From Haliotis asinina (Eukaryota; Mollusca; Gastropoda; Lepetellida; Haliotidae), in NCBI RefSeq assembly GCF_037392515.1, contig NC_090291.1, forward strand, positions 19,880,001 through 19,944,000: DNA of 64,000 bases, read 5' to 3'. Below are positions 52,034 through 63,451 of this stretch, piece after piece. Each line of letters opens with the position of its first letter. Position 1 is the first letter of the stretch. The notes beneath the pieces are model-generated. The model saw nothing but the letters and a program-made list of their open reading frames with translations. It did no database searches and had not been told where the DNA came from. The translations under genes and the position numbers were made by a program.

Positions 52034-52636
52034 TCCAGAGTTAGGTCACTCTTCACTTGTCCTGTCATTTAGTCTCCACGTGATCATAGATATTTTTGAG
52101 CATGAAAATAGCTACACAAACTGACAAAGGCATATATTGCCCATTATTCACTCAAGAGAAACAGAATGAGAGTTGAACAATTTATTGATCACAGATCAGC
52201 AACTTGCAGTACAACCTCTTAGAGAACCACACCCGTCAATGAACAGTCTAAATATATCATTGTATCAACGAATGGTCAAACATAAAGGTTCAAGAAAAAC
52301 AGTGCACTTGTTCCCAAACATTTGTTCCTGTGTTTAGATAATAAATACTCACACATACATGCTAAAATACATCCAACAAAACGGTGCTAGCTCAAGGGTC
52401 GTCCACACAAATGTAACTTACCTTGAGTATTGCTTGTGCCATCATTTACATCCAGGGTGCAGTTGTACTATAATAAGGTGATCGGAAGTCCAGTACCTCA
52501 ACACAGACTTACGATAGTCTTAGCAGGAATTTTGTTTTCACCAACGGCACCCTGGGCCTCATTTCAATCAAAGCACTAAGGTGATGGTAAATCCCATACT
52601 TTAAATTACATTTCCTGACAGTTATAGCGCTATTGT

Positions 52637-52738
52637 CTATATTTTCAAAGCTCTCTTACCGCTAAGATAGTCACAAGTTAATGTTAATGTATGGTACTTA
52701 CGACTGTCTTAGTGCTAAGAAAGCTTCGAAAATATAGG
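52637..52738. mobile_element. Palindromic MITE-like fold-back element
   Basis: Left arm TACCGCTAAGATAGTCACAA; right arm TTACGACTGTCTTAGTGCTA; outer complements CTATATTTTC and GAAAATATAG. Same family as 3790-3893. Confidence 0.75.
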
Positions 52739-54437
52739 CCCTGATCACTTAGCAAAACGGGACCCTGATAATCAACATGTGAAAAACAAATGCATATAGA
52801 TATAAAAATAACTGCAAATGATATTTACCATGGAAACCCACTCACACATTCAGTAAACACATCTCTATTTTCTAACATCATTAAGTATTTCTAAAAGCCA
52901 AAGTGCTCTAAAACTAGACACAGTTATGTATTGCTAGAAACAGTGATTGTTATCAGACAGCTATCCAGAATATCCAGTTTCATTGAGTCTATTCACCAGA
53001 AACAGTGATCGAAACAGCTAAAAGCAGTATATAAAAAATTATTTAAATAATACATCAATGCCACTTCAACGTCATAGACACCTGCAAGTTAACAATAATT
53101 CATGTATTTATGATATTTGAAAGTATATGACCTTGGTGATGTCCGAACTACAGCAATATGAACACAGAACCACAGGTGTATCACAAGGTCTCTCAGAAAA
53201 CACTGACACTAACAGAATAGGTCTTCAGGTGGGAGGTGATTGAGGTCCCATTTAAATGATTTCCTATGAATAAGCTAAGCTAGTGATAATCAGTGTTTCA
53301 TCCTGTCAAACAAAGATGATAACATAAACAATTTCCCATTAGGTGACCATTGATCTGGTCTAACTGTTTTGTATTAGGTGGTACCAGGTAATGGATTTTC
53401 ATTGAGCAACTGAGTGTTCATTGGCATTTTGTTGAATTATGCCACAGAAAGGCAATAAAATTGGTCAAGCACAATTTGTAATATTCAAAAATGAATCTGT
53501 ATGAGGGACCAGATTTTATGTATTGTGGGCAAGGTCATAGATTATCACTGAAAAACAGATCGTAACCAAAAAGGTTTAAAAACATTATGCATCAGAATGT
53601 TTCTTCATTATTTACACAAAAATCACACTGCTACGGGGTGGGTTTTGTTTATAATTTTTTTATTTAGGCTCTTTTATATCATCAAAACCTATCTTGCCTT
53701 GCAGTGGTACCAGATAAAATAAGTTACCTCTATACAAAATCCCCTTGAAAATATTTAATGGGTTGTCTTTTACAAACCAGACAGAAACAATATAAAATTT
53801 ACTAAAGGCTTTTTTGTAAAACTTTCACTTCATGTAAATCAATCAAAATTACAGAGAAATTAGAGAGAAAAATATTTCAAAAGTAAACAATACAATTCTT
53901 AAAAGGAAGACAATTCCACCAGGAAACATTTCTACTATCTAATGAGCATGTAGCAAACTTCACAGGGAGACAAGAGAGCAAAGTATGTACAACATAAGTA
54001 TAATCAGTCAACTCTGGCAGAAGGTGTAGGAGTTATGTCTGGAATGGAATTGGTATTCAAAAGTATGTCCGAGCTCCAGATAATGCATGTACTTTACACA
54101 ATAAAATCACATTTACTCCATTGTTTACAAATCTGTGAGTACAAAAAATGCATCAGAATCACTTTAAGACCATTAGTTCTATAATACCTTGCCTACTTTA
54201 CTCAATTAACTGAACTGGCTTGCGTATGGTTTGTTGAGGCACCCAGACTCTACAACAGCATTAGCAAATGGTAGGCGATGCCTATATAAATTATAAATAT
54301 ACTGTTATAGCCGTAGCCACTGTCCGGAGTTTACTTTAATTGTCACATGACTTCCATGTTGAGTATTTAAGAATGACTGCCAACTATTTGGCAACATAAC
54401 AATTAATAACAACTTTTAGTTTATTAAGAAGCATCTA

Positions 54438-54524
54438 TATTATAGCAATATTCCAGCAATATCACGGCAGGTGACACCAGAAATGGGCTTCATACATTGT
54501 ACCCATGAGGGGACCCCACTGCCC
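54438..54524 (-). mobile_element. SINE-A copy with internal deletion
   Basis: AGCAATATTCCAGCAATATC and GGGCTTCATACATTGTACCC, then it jumps to GGGGACCCCACTGCCCC. The box B region is missing. Confidence 0.75.
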
Positions 54525-55725
54525 CTAAAAAGTATGTGTATTCATGACAGTTAATTACTCAGTCTAGACTTTTGGAAAATGTCAAAAACCTGAAACACAA
54601 GAACATATTGACCTCTGAACATTATTTTAGTAATACCTGGACATGTCAGTTGGGTCAGAGTGTGGAAGGAATAAAATAATACAATATACAGACTGTACAG
54701 TAATAGCTCTGCAAAAGAAATGTCATGGCAAAAACTAATTCAACCATAGCAGACAGTTTTACTGATCTATGAAATGCAAACAGACATTTCTTTATGTACT
54801 TCTGTTAAAGCAAGACATCTTATAATGCCTATTTGGTGTAAGAAAAAAACAACACATTTCTACAAACTAAATATTTTGTCAAATTTACAAAGAAATGTCA
54901 TGGACAGTGATATCAACAAACGAAAGTTATCACTCCGCTGACTCATATCAACATGTGAACTTTCACATGAGAAGATACAATTACTGATAGTTTACTAACA
55001 TATGATAAACAACATCATCTTCCTTATGAACTTCATGAGTCAGTTGGCTAGACATGATCATAGATTGATATCCATCCAGATAAATTCATCTACCAATTAT
55101 TCACTCAGTGGCACTATGACTAAAGAATATTTATCAGTCATAATTCTCCATACATTTTCCATGCAGAATATCACTAAAATGTGTTTTAATATCAAATATA
55201 TCAATATATGTCAAAGAAATATAAAAAAAAGTGTGGCTTGCCAAGGAACAAATCCTTATCTACAAAAGTAGATACAGTTGACATCAAAAGAAAATTCAAA
55301 ATCATTCTTCAGAATTTTTTATTTGTATGTAAATGAGACACAGAGTCTGCTCCACCCCCATGTGCAGTGTAATATGATATACATGTAGCTTTATCTTGAG
55401 CTACTACAGTAACGGCACATGGTTGTTAGCAATCACAATCCCGTGGCAGTAAGTGGTGGATGGATTGATGATGAATAAGAACACCAATCTATAACTCATT
55501 CACAGTCATCAACACATATTCAAACAAATGCATATTCATGAGAAGATTCTTGTATTTAATACTGACACATCTCACTCTCAGTCACCTAAAGATCCATTAC
55601 TCTCACTCACTCTAGTGTGTGATACAGTCATGAATATATTACAGGTTTTTTAATACCAAATAGGGCATCCATTAAAATATCCGCTTTTGTTACATTTTAT
55701 TTCATGATGTCTCCAGTGAATGTTT

Positions 55726-55776
55726 TCACTGCTTAACTCCTAATTTCTTCAATAATTCCTCTGCTTCTCTGTGAGC
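55726..55776 (-). CDS. RMDN1: RMDN1 terminal coding exon
   Basis: Encodes AHREAEELLKKLGVKQ then TGA, a last amphipathic helix. The acceptor on the minus strand is TTTCAG. Confidence 0.88.
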   Translation of the reverse strand, partial: AHREAEELLKKLGVKQ

Positions 55777-58700
55777 CTGAAAACAGAATTAATTTCTGTC
55801 AAAACAATGATCATAATGCACAATAAATACCTTACAATGAAATATTTTCAAATTTGGCAGTATGTTTTTAAGAAGAGCAACAGTGACTGTAACAGTGGAA
55901 GACCAACAGTGACTGTGGAAGAGCAACAGTGACTGTGGAAGACCAACAGTAACTGTGGAAGAGCAACAGTGACTTTGGAAGACCAACAGTGACTGTGGAA
56001 GATCAACAGTGACTCTGGAAGACCAACAGTGACTGTGGAAGACCAACAGTAACTGGGTTCAACAATTACAATGGACATGACATAATTTCTGTATATTACT
56101 CATAATATCTCATACCATATCAGGTGACTAGTTAAGGTCAGAATGACTCCCTTTATGAGGTTGAAACACTGGACAAATAAGATAATATTGCAGAAGATGT
56201 ATATCATGTGTACCTGTTCATCATCAACTGTCTTGACTGGGTACTGCATAGCCTGCTTCAGGTAGTGGGTGGCAGGTTCATGCTTGCCAAGATGCATGTA
56301 CGTCCTTCCCAGCATCACAAGGTTCATGCTGTAGAAACCTGGGTCAACTGGAAACAAACATACAAACATACAGCATGTTTCACCATTACACCACAATAAC
56401 TATACAACTAAAGGACTAAAGGCCCTTATCCCTTTGTAAGGCCATAAAAAAGAGTATGTCACAAAACTATCCCATGAACTGTAATAGCATGTATTTTTTC
56501 AACTGAAAGTGTTTAGAGACTTCAGGATTTTTTAATTGCTTTTTGTGAGCATAGTTTAATGCCACATTTAGAAATATTCCAGCAATATCAGGGCAGTTCT
56601 GTTGTGCTTTCTGATGTCGAAACAGTGGTGTTTACTTTAGAAAAACATCATATAATGGTCACTGTATTTCCTCTGGGGATGTCAGTTTAAATAGTGTCTC
56701 CAGGATATGTGCCTATTTGGTTTGAGTCAGTGAAGACAATCAAGTATCAATCATCGATGTGAAGCCTCACCGATATCACTCCACTTTTCCGATAATAAGC
56801 TATGAAAGTTTGTACTTGTTGTCATTGTGGCAGGACAGAGAGTATACAAACTTTTTGTGTTTTCAAATAATGATGTTTCAAACTGCATCATGACACATCC
56901 TAATTCTCATCTGAAACCTCTACACTGATATCACAGTAAACTCATTTATTTACCCAAAACATTAAAAAACAATAATTGCAGAAATATAAGTATATATACA
57001 GAAGTAACTGTCTTACCTTCCTCAGCTTTCTGGAAGTACTCTAGAGCCTGCAGACACAATGAACAATGCATTCAGTTCAAAGATCATAATCACAATCAAT
57101 CAATCATAATTCAAGCATCATCTCAAAGTCTCAAATGTGGCCATAATTATCTTCAACAGCCATAGCCTGTAAAACATCTGGGTTAGAACCCATGTTTGTT
57201 GTTAGAGTAAACTTAGGTCAGGCTCGCTGACCTGGTTGACAAATGTCATCGTATCATTTACAGACCGCCGCCATGTAGCTCAAATACTGCAGCTACATGA
57301 CAGAGGTCTGTAAATGATTAAATCTGGACCAGACTACTGCATGATCGACATAATGTGCATCGATCTGAATATGATGATGTGTAAACCAAGTCAGTAAGCC
57401 TGACATCTGATCACAAATAGGAAAGCTACTACTACTAAACTACACCACACCAACTGCCACTCACCTCTTCATAGGTAGACTTGGGTGGAGAGGCAAACAA
57501 GGCAGCAGCGATGTTCCTCTGGTACCAGGCCAGGTCAGCAAACGCATAGCACCTAGACAAAACACAAACAGGAACTAGTTAGTTATAGCACCTTGACACA
57601 GCACACACAGGAACTAGTTAGCTCATGTCACAGGGTATAGATAAAATACAATCACCTAGACACAACACACACAGGAACTAGTCAGTACAGCACTTAGACA
57701 CAGCACACACAAGAACTAGTTAGCTCATGTCACAGGGTATAGATAAAATACAATCACCTAGACACAACACACACAGGAACTACTTTGCTCATGACACAGG
57801 GTATAGATAAACTACAAACACCTAGACACAACACATACCAGAGCCAGTCAGCTCACGTCACAGGGTCTAGAACTAGACAAACTACAAATATCTATACACA
57901 AGTCACCCAAGATATTCCTACTGTCATGTTTGAATATTTTGACTTAAGTGATAAGACACTGTGCATATTTGAAAACATAAAATAATATTTTGTTCAGTTG
58001 CATCACACTGCATGCTAGAACTCCTCTCATCATCTTGTCAAATACAAGATGTATTTCATGAACTGAAAAACTGATATTTGAACTCATGGATCCATACTAA
58101 CATTGACAAAGTATTGTGTGAATTTGCTCTTAATGTCTATGACTAAGACTCTCACCAGTATCCCACTGAGTACATTGAGGTAGAATCTCTCGGGTTCAGC
58201 TCTATTGCTTTCTGAAATTGAAACATGCTCTTGTTAACCATGATAACATCTTTGATCTAGTGAGTGACTTTAGTTTTACGCTGTACTCAGCAAATATTGT
58301 GTGGTCTGTAAATAATCAAGTCCCCCAGATAATCCAGTGATCAACAGCATGAGCACTGATCTATGCAATTCATTCACCTGTGTCAATTGAGCCTGACCAC
58401 CCAATCCAGTTAATCGCCTCTTACAACAAGCATGGGTTACTGAAGACCTGTTCTAACACAGATCTTCATGGGTCTGTTTGTTATGAACATAAGGAAATTG
58501 GACATAAGTAACCCATAAGGGATAATTTTCATAACATTCCACATAACAGACACCAAGAAGAAGAAAAGATGAGAGATATCTCATCAGATTTTCTATTTAA
58601 ATAATTCAAAAGTTGAGTGAAACAATTCAGCTTCTTCTAAACTGTGAAATTTTGCTGCATGTTTCACGTAAGTTCCTGAAAACCTCTCAGCAATACTGAA

Positions 58701-61700
58701 ATGTAAGTAGTGGCTGATGATGTTCATCAATCTATACCATCAGGGCACAGTGACCTACAACTGACCAAGTCACTACCAAATCCATTAAGTTGCACTATTC
58801 ATTCAGCATAGGCTACTGCCTAATAGTTCCAATGAGCGATCCCCAGAGAGATCAATTTGTTGCCCTGACAATATTCCCATCAACAAATAATTCATAAATT
58901 GTTGTTCCTAACTTACCAGGAAATGTTCTTTGACTGTGTATGCATTGGATATCCTCTGCTTCATGCCTTCATATTCGCCTGTGTAATCCAGCAGTATTGC
59001 ATACCACTGAAACACCCACGGTCAAACATCACAAGCATTGTCATTTAATGGAAACGGGCATACATCATTACATGCTAAGTGACCTATTGGGACCACCACT
59101 TGGTTCTCAGTACAGATACACTGCCTGTTTCGTTTGTTGTTTGACCTTGCACTCAGCAACATTCCACATATCAGGTGTCAGTCACAGTCCAGTGATCAAT
59201 GTCATGAGCATGGTTTTATGCTACATTTAGCTACATTCCAGCAAAGGGCAGTAGGCGAGCGGTGTGCAAGATGGCTAAAGCACCAGGCTTTCGATCCAGC
59301 AAGGCTTAGGTGTCGAGATTGAGCCCACATGTGACCAGGTATTACAACCTTCAAGCCAACTTAGTGTGCAGACTTTTTCAGATTTGTTACAACCCCTAGT
59401 GTACCAAACGCAACCCTGTGCACTTAAAAGAACCCACGAATACGTTGGCATATGACCAGATGGTGGCTAATTGAATACATGCAAACACCTAGTTGCAGGT
59501 ATAGCAACATGCAGAGAACTTGGACAAAGTACTGTGACTATGTGTCCCTGTCCACGTTAAGATGAGAAAGCCCAAAATAACTTGGTGCACCTAGAGGCAG
59601 CAATAGTGTATACTCAAGGGGAAGTTAACATTGATAATACGATAAGCTGTTGAGACTGATATCAAATGATCAAGGGAAATATATGCCAGCACTTTTAGCA
59701 AGTACTAGTTGCCTGGATATGTGTGCTATATAAATATCCTATAACATAACAGAATATCACTGCAGGGAATCCAGAAATGGGATTTATACATTGAATTCAT
59801 GAGGGAAATCGAAGTTGTGTCTTTGAGTTGACGAGTGAATACTTTAACCACTAGGCTACCACATCACCATATTGAATCTTGAGCAAGCACTGACAATACA
59901 TATGATATTGTCGCATAAGAGGTCAGTTTCTGGCAATCCAGGAACCTAAGTATCTAGACATTTCAGTCATTTCCCACACACTAATAAAGGTTGCACTGTT
60001 CCCATGTTGTTTGTCTGTTCAGGAATATATGCCTATCTGACAAAACAATTTCCCTTCTTTTCATTCCTCATGTTCTGTCATGCAAGTATCCAAATTGACA
60101 GGTTTTGTTCTGCAGAGGAACACAGGTGGGCGGAGAAATCTAATCTCAACCGCTGCCTGATTATAATTCACGAGCCCAGGGAATTAATGCTGATCAAGTC
60201 GAGTTGTCTGTCACCACATCACTACTAAATCTCATGGCTTATTGTATGCAAGTGTTTGTCAGCAGAATGCAATAACAATTGGTTCACTTCCATCACAAGA
60301 CTCCCTACATATTCTGATACTGCCTTCACAAATACATCCAATCCAATTTTGTCACCAATTCATCCACAAAAATTAACGTATGTAAAGGCAAAATTAGTCT
60401 CTAGGTTTTCGTAATTTGTACTTGTCTCTGTACAGTGCACTGGATAGTGCTCCGTAATATGAAACCAATATCGCAATGCCTAAAATTAAATCCCTCAGGA
60501 TCAATATATAATAGCAGCAGAAATAATCAAGGACTCTGAGTGAGTGAGTGAGTGAGTGAGTGAGTGAGTGAGTGAGTGAGTGAGTGAGTGAGTGAGTGAG
60601 TGAGTGAGTGAGTGAGTGAGTGAGTGAGTGAGTGAGTGAGTGAGTGAGTGAGTGAGTGAGTGAGTGAGTGCAATGTGTATTATGCTTACAATACATGATC
60701 TGAACTCATACTTCAACACTTGAACACATTTCTCACAAATTCCTGGAATTGTTTTAAGTTAGACCACAGTTCTAACTTAACATCTGTGAGGTACAAAACT
60801 GGTATCAACTGGGGTGCACCTGTTTAGCATCAACAAGACCAGTATTATCTCCCGACTAAATTATTGCAAATTCCCACTGTCTAAGAAGAGACAGCAAGAC
60901 AGTATGCATCTTTTCTCATATTTTCAAAGTATGTAATTGATGTCCCAAGTACAAGAAAGACAAACCAATATCTTGACAAATTCAACTTCTGTTATGACAT
61001 GTAAACAGAAGAAAAAGTCACAAAACGATTAGAATGGATGAGGCCAACATAAAGAGGGCAGTGTTCAGTTCAGTTCACATTTTTTTAAAAATGACTAATT
61101 CCAAATGTGATACTTAAAGGTAGCAGAAAAAATGGATCTGTTGCAAAAAGGCTGACAAAAGCCCCCAGTGTTTAAGTTCATTAACATTCAAATATATAGA
61201 TAACAATCAATGCCAAATGAAATGTCAGATTTAGTAACCAAAAAATATGGATTTCATAAATATCATAATCTAGAAAATAAATATGACTGAATGCACGAAA
61301 AAGTCTAAACATCAAACGAAAGATCAGTGTGGTCGATATATTTTGTTATTTTCAATATAACTTCTAATACCACGTTCATTTGAAAGTTCACACCAACATC
61401 ATCATGATCATCCTATTCATTCCTGTAAAAGAACATTTTCTTACTTCTCATTGAAATTTACTTCCATATAACATCCATACCTTATGACATGCGAAGTTCT
61501 CTTTATTTAATGCAAGTGCCTTCTTAGCATATTCAAATGCTTCATAAACACAAACACGTCGCTGTGTTTTGTCCTTTTTTCCAAGCAACTTTCCTTTATC
61601 ACAAGAAGCTCTCGCAAGGCGCCACATTATTCCATCATTTTCAATGTCTTTGAACTGGATGAGGTAATTGTACAGCTGAATCGGATCATTTTCTTCATAA

Positions 61701-61764
61701 AGCCGGTCAGCTTCATTAATGATGGTCTGGATTTGGGCCGCACCTGGGTCACTCGGTGGGGACT
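55726..61764 (-). CDS. RMDN1: Regulator of microtubule dynamics protein (RMDN1-like), 5'-partial, 7 exons
   Basis: Minus-strand exons in order: 61764-61481, 59006-58917, 58211-58156, 57552-57465, 57047-57017, 56347-56214, 55776-55726. In frame they give 243 residues and TGA. Family signatures: IMWRLARASCDKGKL, EAFEYAKKALALN, SNAYTVKEHFLKAIELNPRD, WCYAFADLAWYQRNIAAALF, ASPPKSTYEEALEYFQKAEE and VDPGFYSMNLVMLGRTYMHL. These are helical TPR-like repeats of the RMD family; the WCY...WYQR...STYE stretch is closest to RMDN1 among the three vertebrate paralogues (from memory). Known role: microtubule-associated; RMDN1 is reported at mitochondria and spindle. The first exon of this set starts with two bases of a split codon, so at least one upstream exon lies beyond 61764, unrecognised or outside the window. 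Confidence 0.92.
55881..56050 (-). repeat. 20-bp tandem repeat, ~9 copies
   Basis: Units of GACCAACAGTGACTGTGGAA and GAGCAACAGTGACTGTGGAA alternate. It lies in the last RMDN1 intron. Confidence 0.95.
56214..56347 (-). CDS. RMDN1: RMDN1 exon: TPR-like hairpin
   Basis: Encodes VDPGFYSMNLVMLGRTYMHL and GKHEPATHYLKQAMQYPVKT then VDDEQ. Donor CAG/GTACAC on the minus strand; acceptor TTTCCAG. Confidence 0.93.
57017..57047 (-). CDS. RMDN1: RMDN1 microexon, 31 nt
   Basis: Encodes ALEYFQKAEE plus one base, completing STYEE/ALEYFQKAEE/VDP. Acceptor CTGCAG, donor GAAG/GTAAGA. Confidence 0.9.
57178..57420. mobile_element. Inverted pair of SINE-B copies
   Basis: A plus copy (57178-57290, GGTCAGGCTCGCTGACCTGG, CATTTACAGACCGCCGCCAT) meets a minus copy (57300-57420). 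At the junction ATCATTTACAGACC...CATGTAGCT faces AGCTACATG...GGTCTGTAAATGAT, forming a long potential hairpin. Confidence 0.8.
57465..57552 (-). CDS. RMDN1: RMDN1 exon: conserved WCY...WYQR block
   Basis: In frame: WCYAFADLAWYQRNIAAALF then ASPPKSTYEE. Acceptor TTGTCTAG; donor GAG/GTGAGT. Confidence 0.95.
57553..57870 (-). repeat. Irregular tandem repeats containing the RMDN1 splice acceptor
   Basis: Units with CACCTAGACACAACACACAC, AGGAACTAGTTAGCTCATGT and CACAGGGTATAGATAAAATA recur at about 57587, 57653, 57755 and 57819. On the minus strand CACCTAGAC is GTCTAG/GTG, the very acceptor of the adjacent exon, so at least three extra copies of the acceptor lie upstream of it. Confidence 0.88.
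58156..58211 (-). CDS. RMDN1: RMDN1 exon, 56 nt
   Basis: Encodes KAIELNPRDSTSMYSVGY plus two bases of the Trp codon. Acceptor TTTCAG; donor TG/GTGAGA. Confidence 0.93.
58263..58475 (-). mobile_element. SINE-B copy, reverse
   Basis: AATAATCAAGTCCCCCAGAT, CCAGTGATCAACAGCATGAG, CAACAAGCATGGGTTACTGA. About 50 bp from an RMDN1 exon. Confidence 0.8.
58917..59006 (-). CDS. RMDN1: RMDN1 exon, 90 nt
   Basis: Encodes WYAILLDYTGEYEGMKQRIS then NAYTVKEHFL, phase 0. Acceptor GTTTCAG; donor CTG/GTAAGT. Confidence 0.95.
59262..59610 (+). mobile_element. SINE-D copy
   Basis: AAGATGGCTAAAGCACCAGG head and the body shared with 49136-49510 (CGAATACGTTGGCATATGAC, CTTGGACAAAGTACTGTGAC). Confidence 0.8.
59752..59869 (-). 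mobile_element. SINE-A copy, 5' part
   Basis: GAATCCAGAAATGGGATTTA, GAAATCGAAGTTGTGTC, ACCACTAGGCTACCACATCA. Diverged. Confidence 0.75.
60536..60669 (+). repeat. (GAGT)n microsatellite
   Basis: About 33 perfect tetramers in an RMDN1 intron. It equals the complement of the ACTC tail of SINE families A and B. Confidence 0.97.
61481..61764 (-). CDS. RMDN1: RMDN1 exon: N-terminal helices
   Basis: Encodes SPPSDPGAAQIQTIINEADR, then LYEENDPIQLYNYLIQFKDI, IMWRLARASCDKGKLLGKKD, and EAFEYAKKALALNKENFACH with final K. It begins with two bases of a split codon. Acceptor GACCAG, donor AAG/GTATGG. Confidence 0.93.
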
Positions 61765-62308
61765 CTGGTCAACACAAAACACAGCATGCACAGGTGGTAA
61801 CAGCAAATCTATTACACAATAATCCAACTTCAGATCACACAAATAGGATTGCTGGTTGAAATCTGTTTTTGTCATTGGGAGCTATTACAAATCTGTGTCA
61901 TGATGATCATAAAAATCTGTGACTCATTTTCCACTCATACTGGCTTACCTTTTTAAGTGTTTGTAGCAAATAGGGAAACTGATTTAACATTTTTCAAAAT
62001 ATGGCAGTAATAACAGTTAAAGTTCATAAAGACTTAATGTTAACATGTTCTTTCCTGCAAGAATAAATTTCGTCAGATCATTTCTTGAGTGAGTGAGCTA
62101 ATATTTAAAAGTCACATTGGCAATATCTCAGCCATATCGTGACGAGGATCATTTCATGAACTTACAAAACCAAACAAATACATTCTATGTACTAATATAT
62201 CAAATAACCAAAATCTGAAAGTTCCAAGTGTTGACACCATGTGACAATGTCTGAAATGTTGGTGGGTTGGATGATGCTGAAGTGAAGTTTCCATATACAT
62301 ATCAACAG

Positions 62309-62460
62309 TCCATAAATAATATCTTCATCAGACAAACTAGTGATCAACATCAAGAGCAATGATCTACCCAATTGAGACATAATGACAAGTGAATCTGATT
62401 ACCAAATCCCACTGATCTGCTGATTTGCCCTTACCACAAGCATGGTAACCCTGGTAACCA
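62309..62460 (-). mobile_element. SINE-B copy, reverse, diverged
   Basis: CATAAATAATATCTTCATCA, GTGATCAACATCAAGAGCAA, CCACAAGCATGGTAACC. Confidence 0.6.
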
Positions 62461-63073
62461 GAATCACAATGGGGCGCATTTAGAATGGAAGCTCTTTAAC
62501 TTGGAAATACCAGCATGTAGGACCTGATTTCATATGGGTTCATCTTCATGAGCAATAGCTGATTGTCATCTTAAATGTCATGGCCAAATTTCTCAAAACA
62601 AAATTCTAAGCTGTAACTTAAGTTTGAGATATAGACTTTGAGTTTTTACTCAAAAATGATGAAACACAGAAAAAAATCATTTCCCAGAAAGAGCTGAAAT
62701 CGACATTAGACTCAACTGTAGAAAACATTGTGAGTTTAGAGGATATATTACTTTAAGCTGTTTGAGTCTTTTATTTTAAAAATGCAGTTGAGTTAAAAAT
62801 TCAGTTGTTTCAAATTCTCAAACTCAGTTTGAAATTTGAGTAAAAACTTTGTTTTGTTTAGAGAAATCATAAGCTGGATTTTTAATATTTTGAGGTTTAT
62901 TTTCCAAATTTAGAAATGATATAGAAAATGTCCCAACAAAATTTGATAAAATAAACATACATAGAACCTTTGTCTAATGTAAGATAAGTAGAGGATCATT
63001 ACATTAACAAGCATTTACAACTGACTTATCTGTACAGAATAGACACACTACAAAACAAAGGATGTTAAGGTAG

Positions 63074-63185
63074 AGATTACTATATTCATGTCTGTCAGAT
63101 ACCATTTATCTTACAAAAGATTGTTTCAAAGAAATGTACCAGTTGTAAGATAAATGGTATCTGATGGGCATGAGTGCAGTAATCT
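63074..63185. mobile_element. Palindromic MITE, ~112 bp
   Basis: The arms match over about 43 bp, with a perfect inner 23-bp stem: CAGATACCATTTATCTTACA facing TGTAAGATAAATGGTATCTG. The loop is about 26 nt. Confidence 0.85.
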
Positions 63186-63287
63186 ATATACAACGCCATA
63201 AAATTGCACCATTTTATGGTCAAACAGATTCAAGTGTCATATTTTCTCATAATAACTGTGCAATAATACAGAACACAACATTATGAG

Positions 63288-63451
63288 TGAGTGAGCAAGT
63301 TAAGTTTTTACGCCGCTTTTAGCAATATTCCAGCAATGTCACGGCGGGGGACACCAGAAAATGGGCTTCACACACTGTACCCATGTGGGGAATCGAACCC
63401 CGGTCTTCGGCGTGACAAGCGAACACCTTAACCACTGTGCTACCCCACTGT
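63288..63451 (-). mobile_element. SINE-A full-length copy with target duplication
   Basis: GTTTTTACGCCGCTTTTAGC to CTACCCCACTGTCCT, flanked by ACACAACATTATGA and ACACAGCATTATGA (14 bp, one mismatch). Confidence 0.9.

Larger units (their letters stand above)
46896..55725. other. Convergent interval between formin 2 and RMDN1
   Basis: No coding exon recognised on either strand. Presumably contains formin 2 3' UTR at the left and RMDN1 3' UTR at the right; 52.1-55.7 kb is AT-rich and low in SINEs, as a long UTR would be, but no single poly(A) signal is decisive. Repeats are listed separately. Confidence 0.6.
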
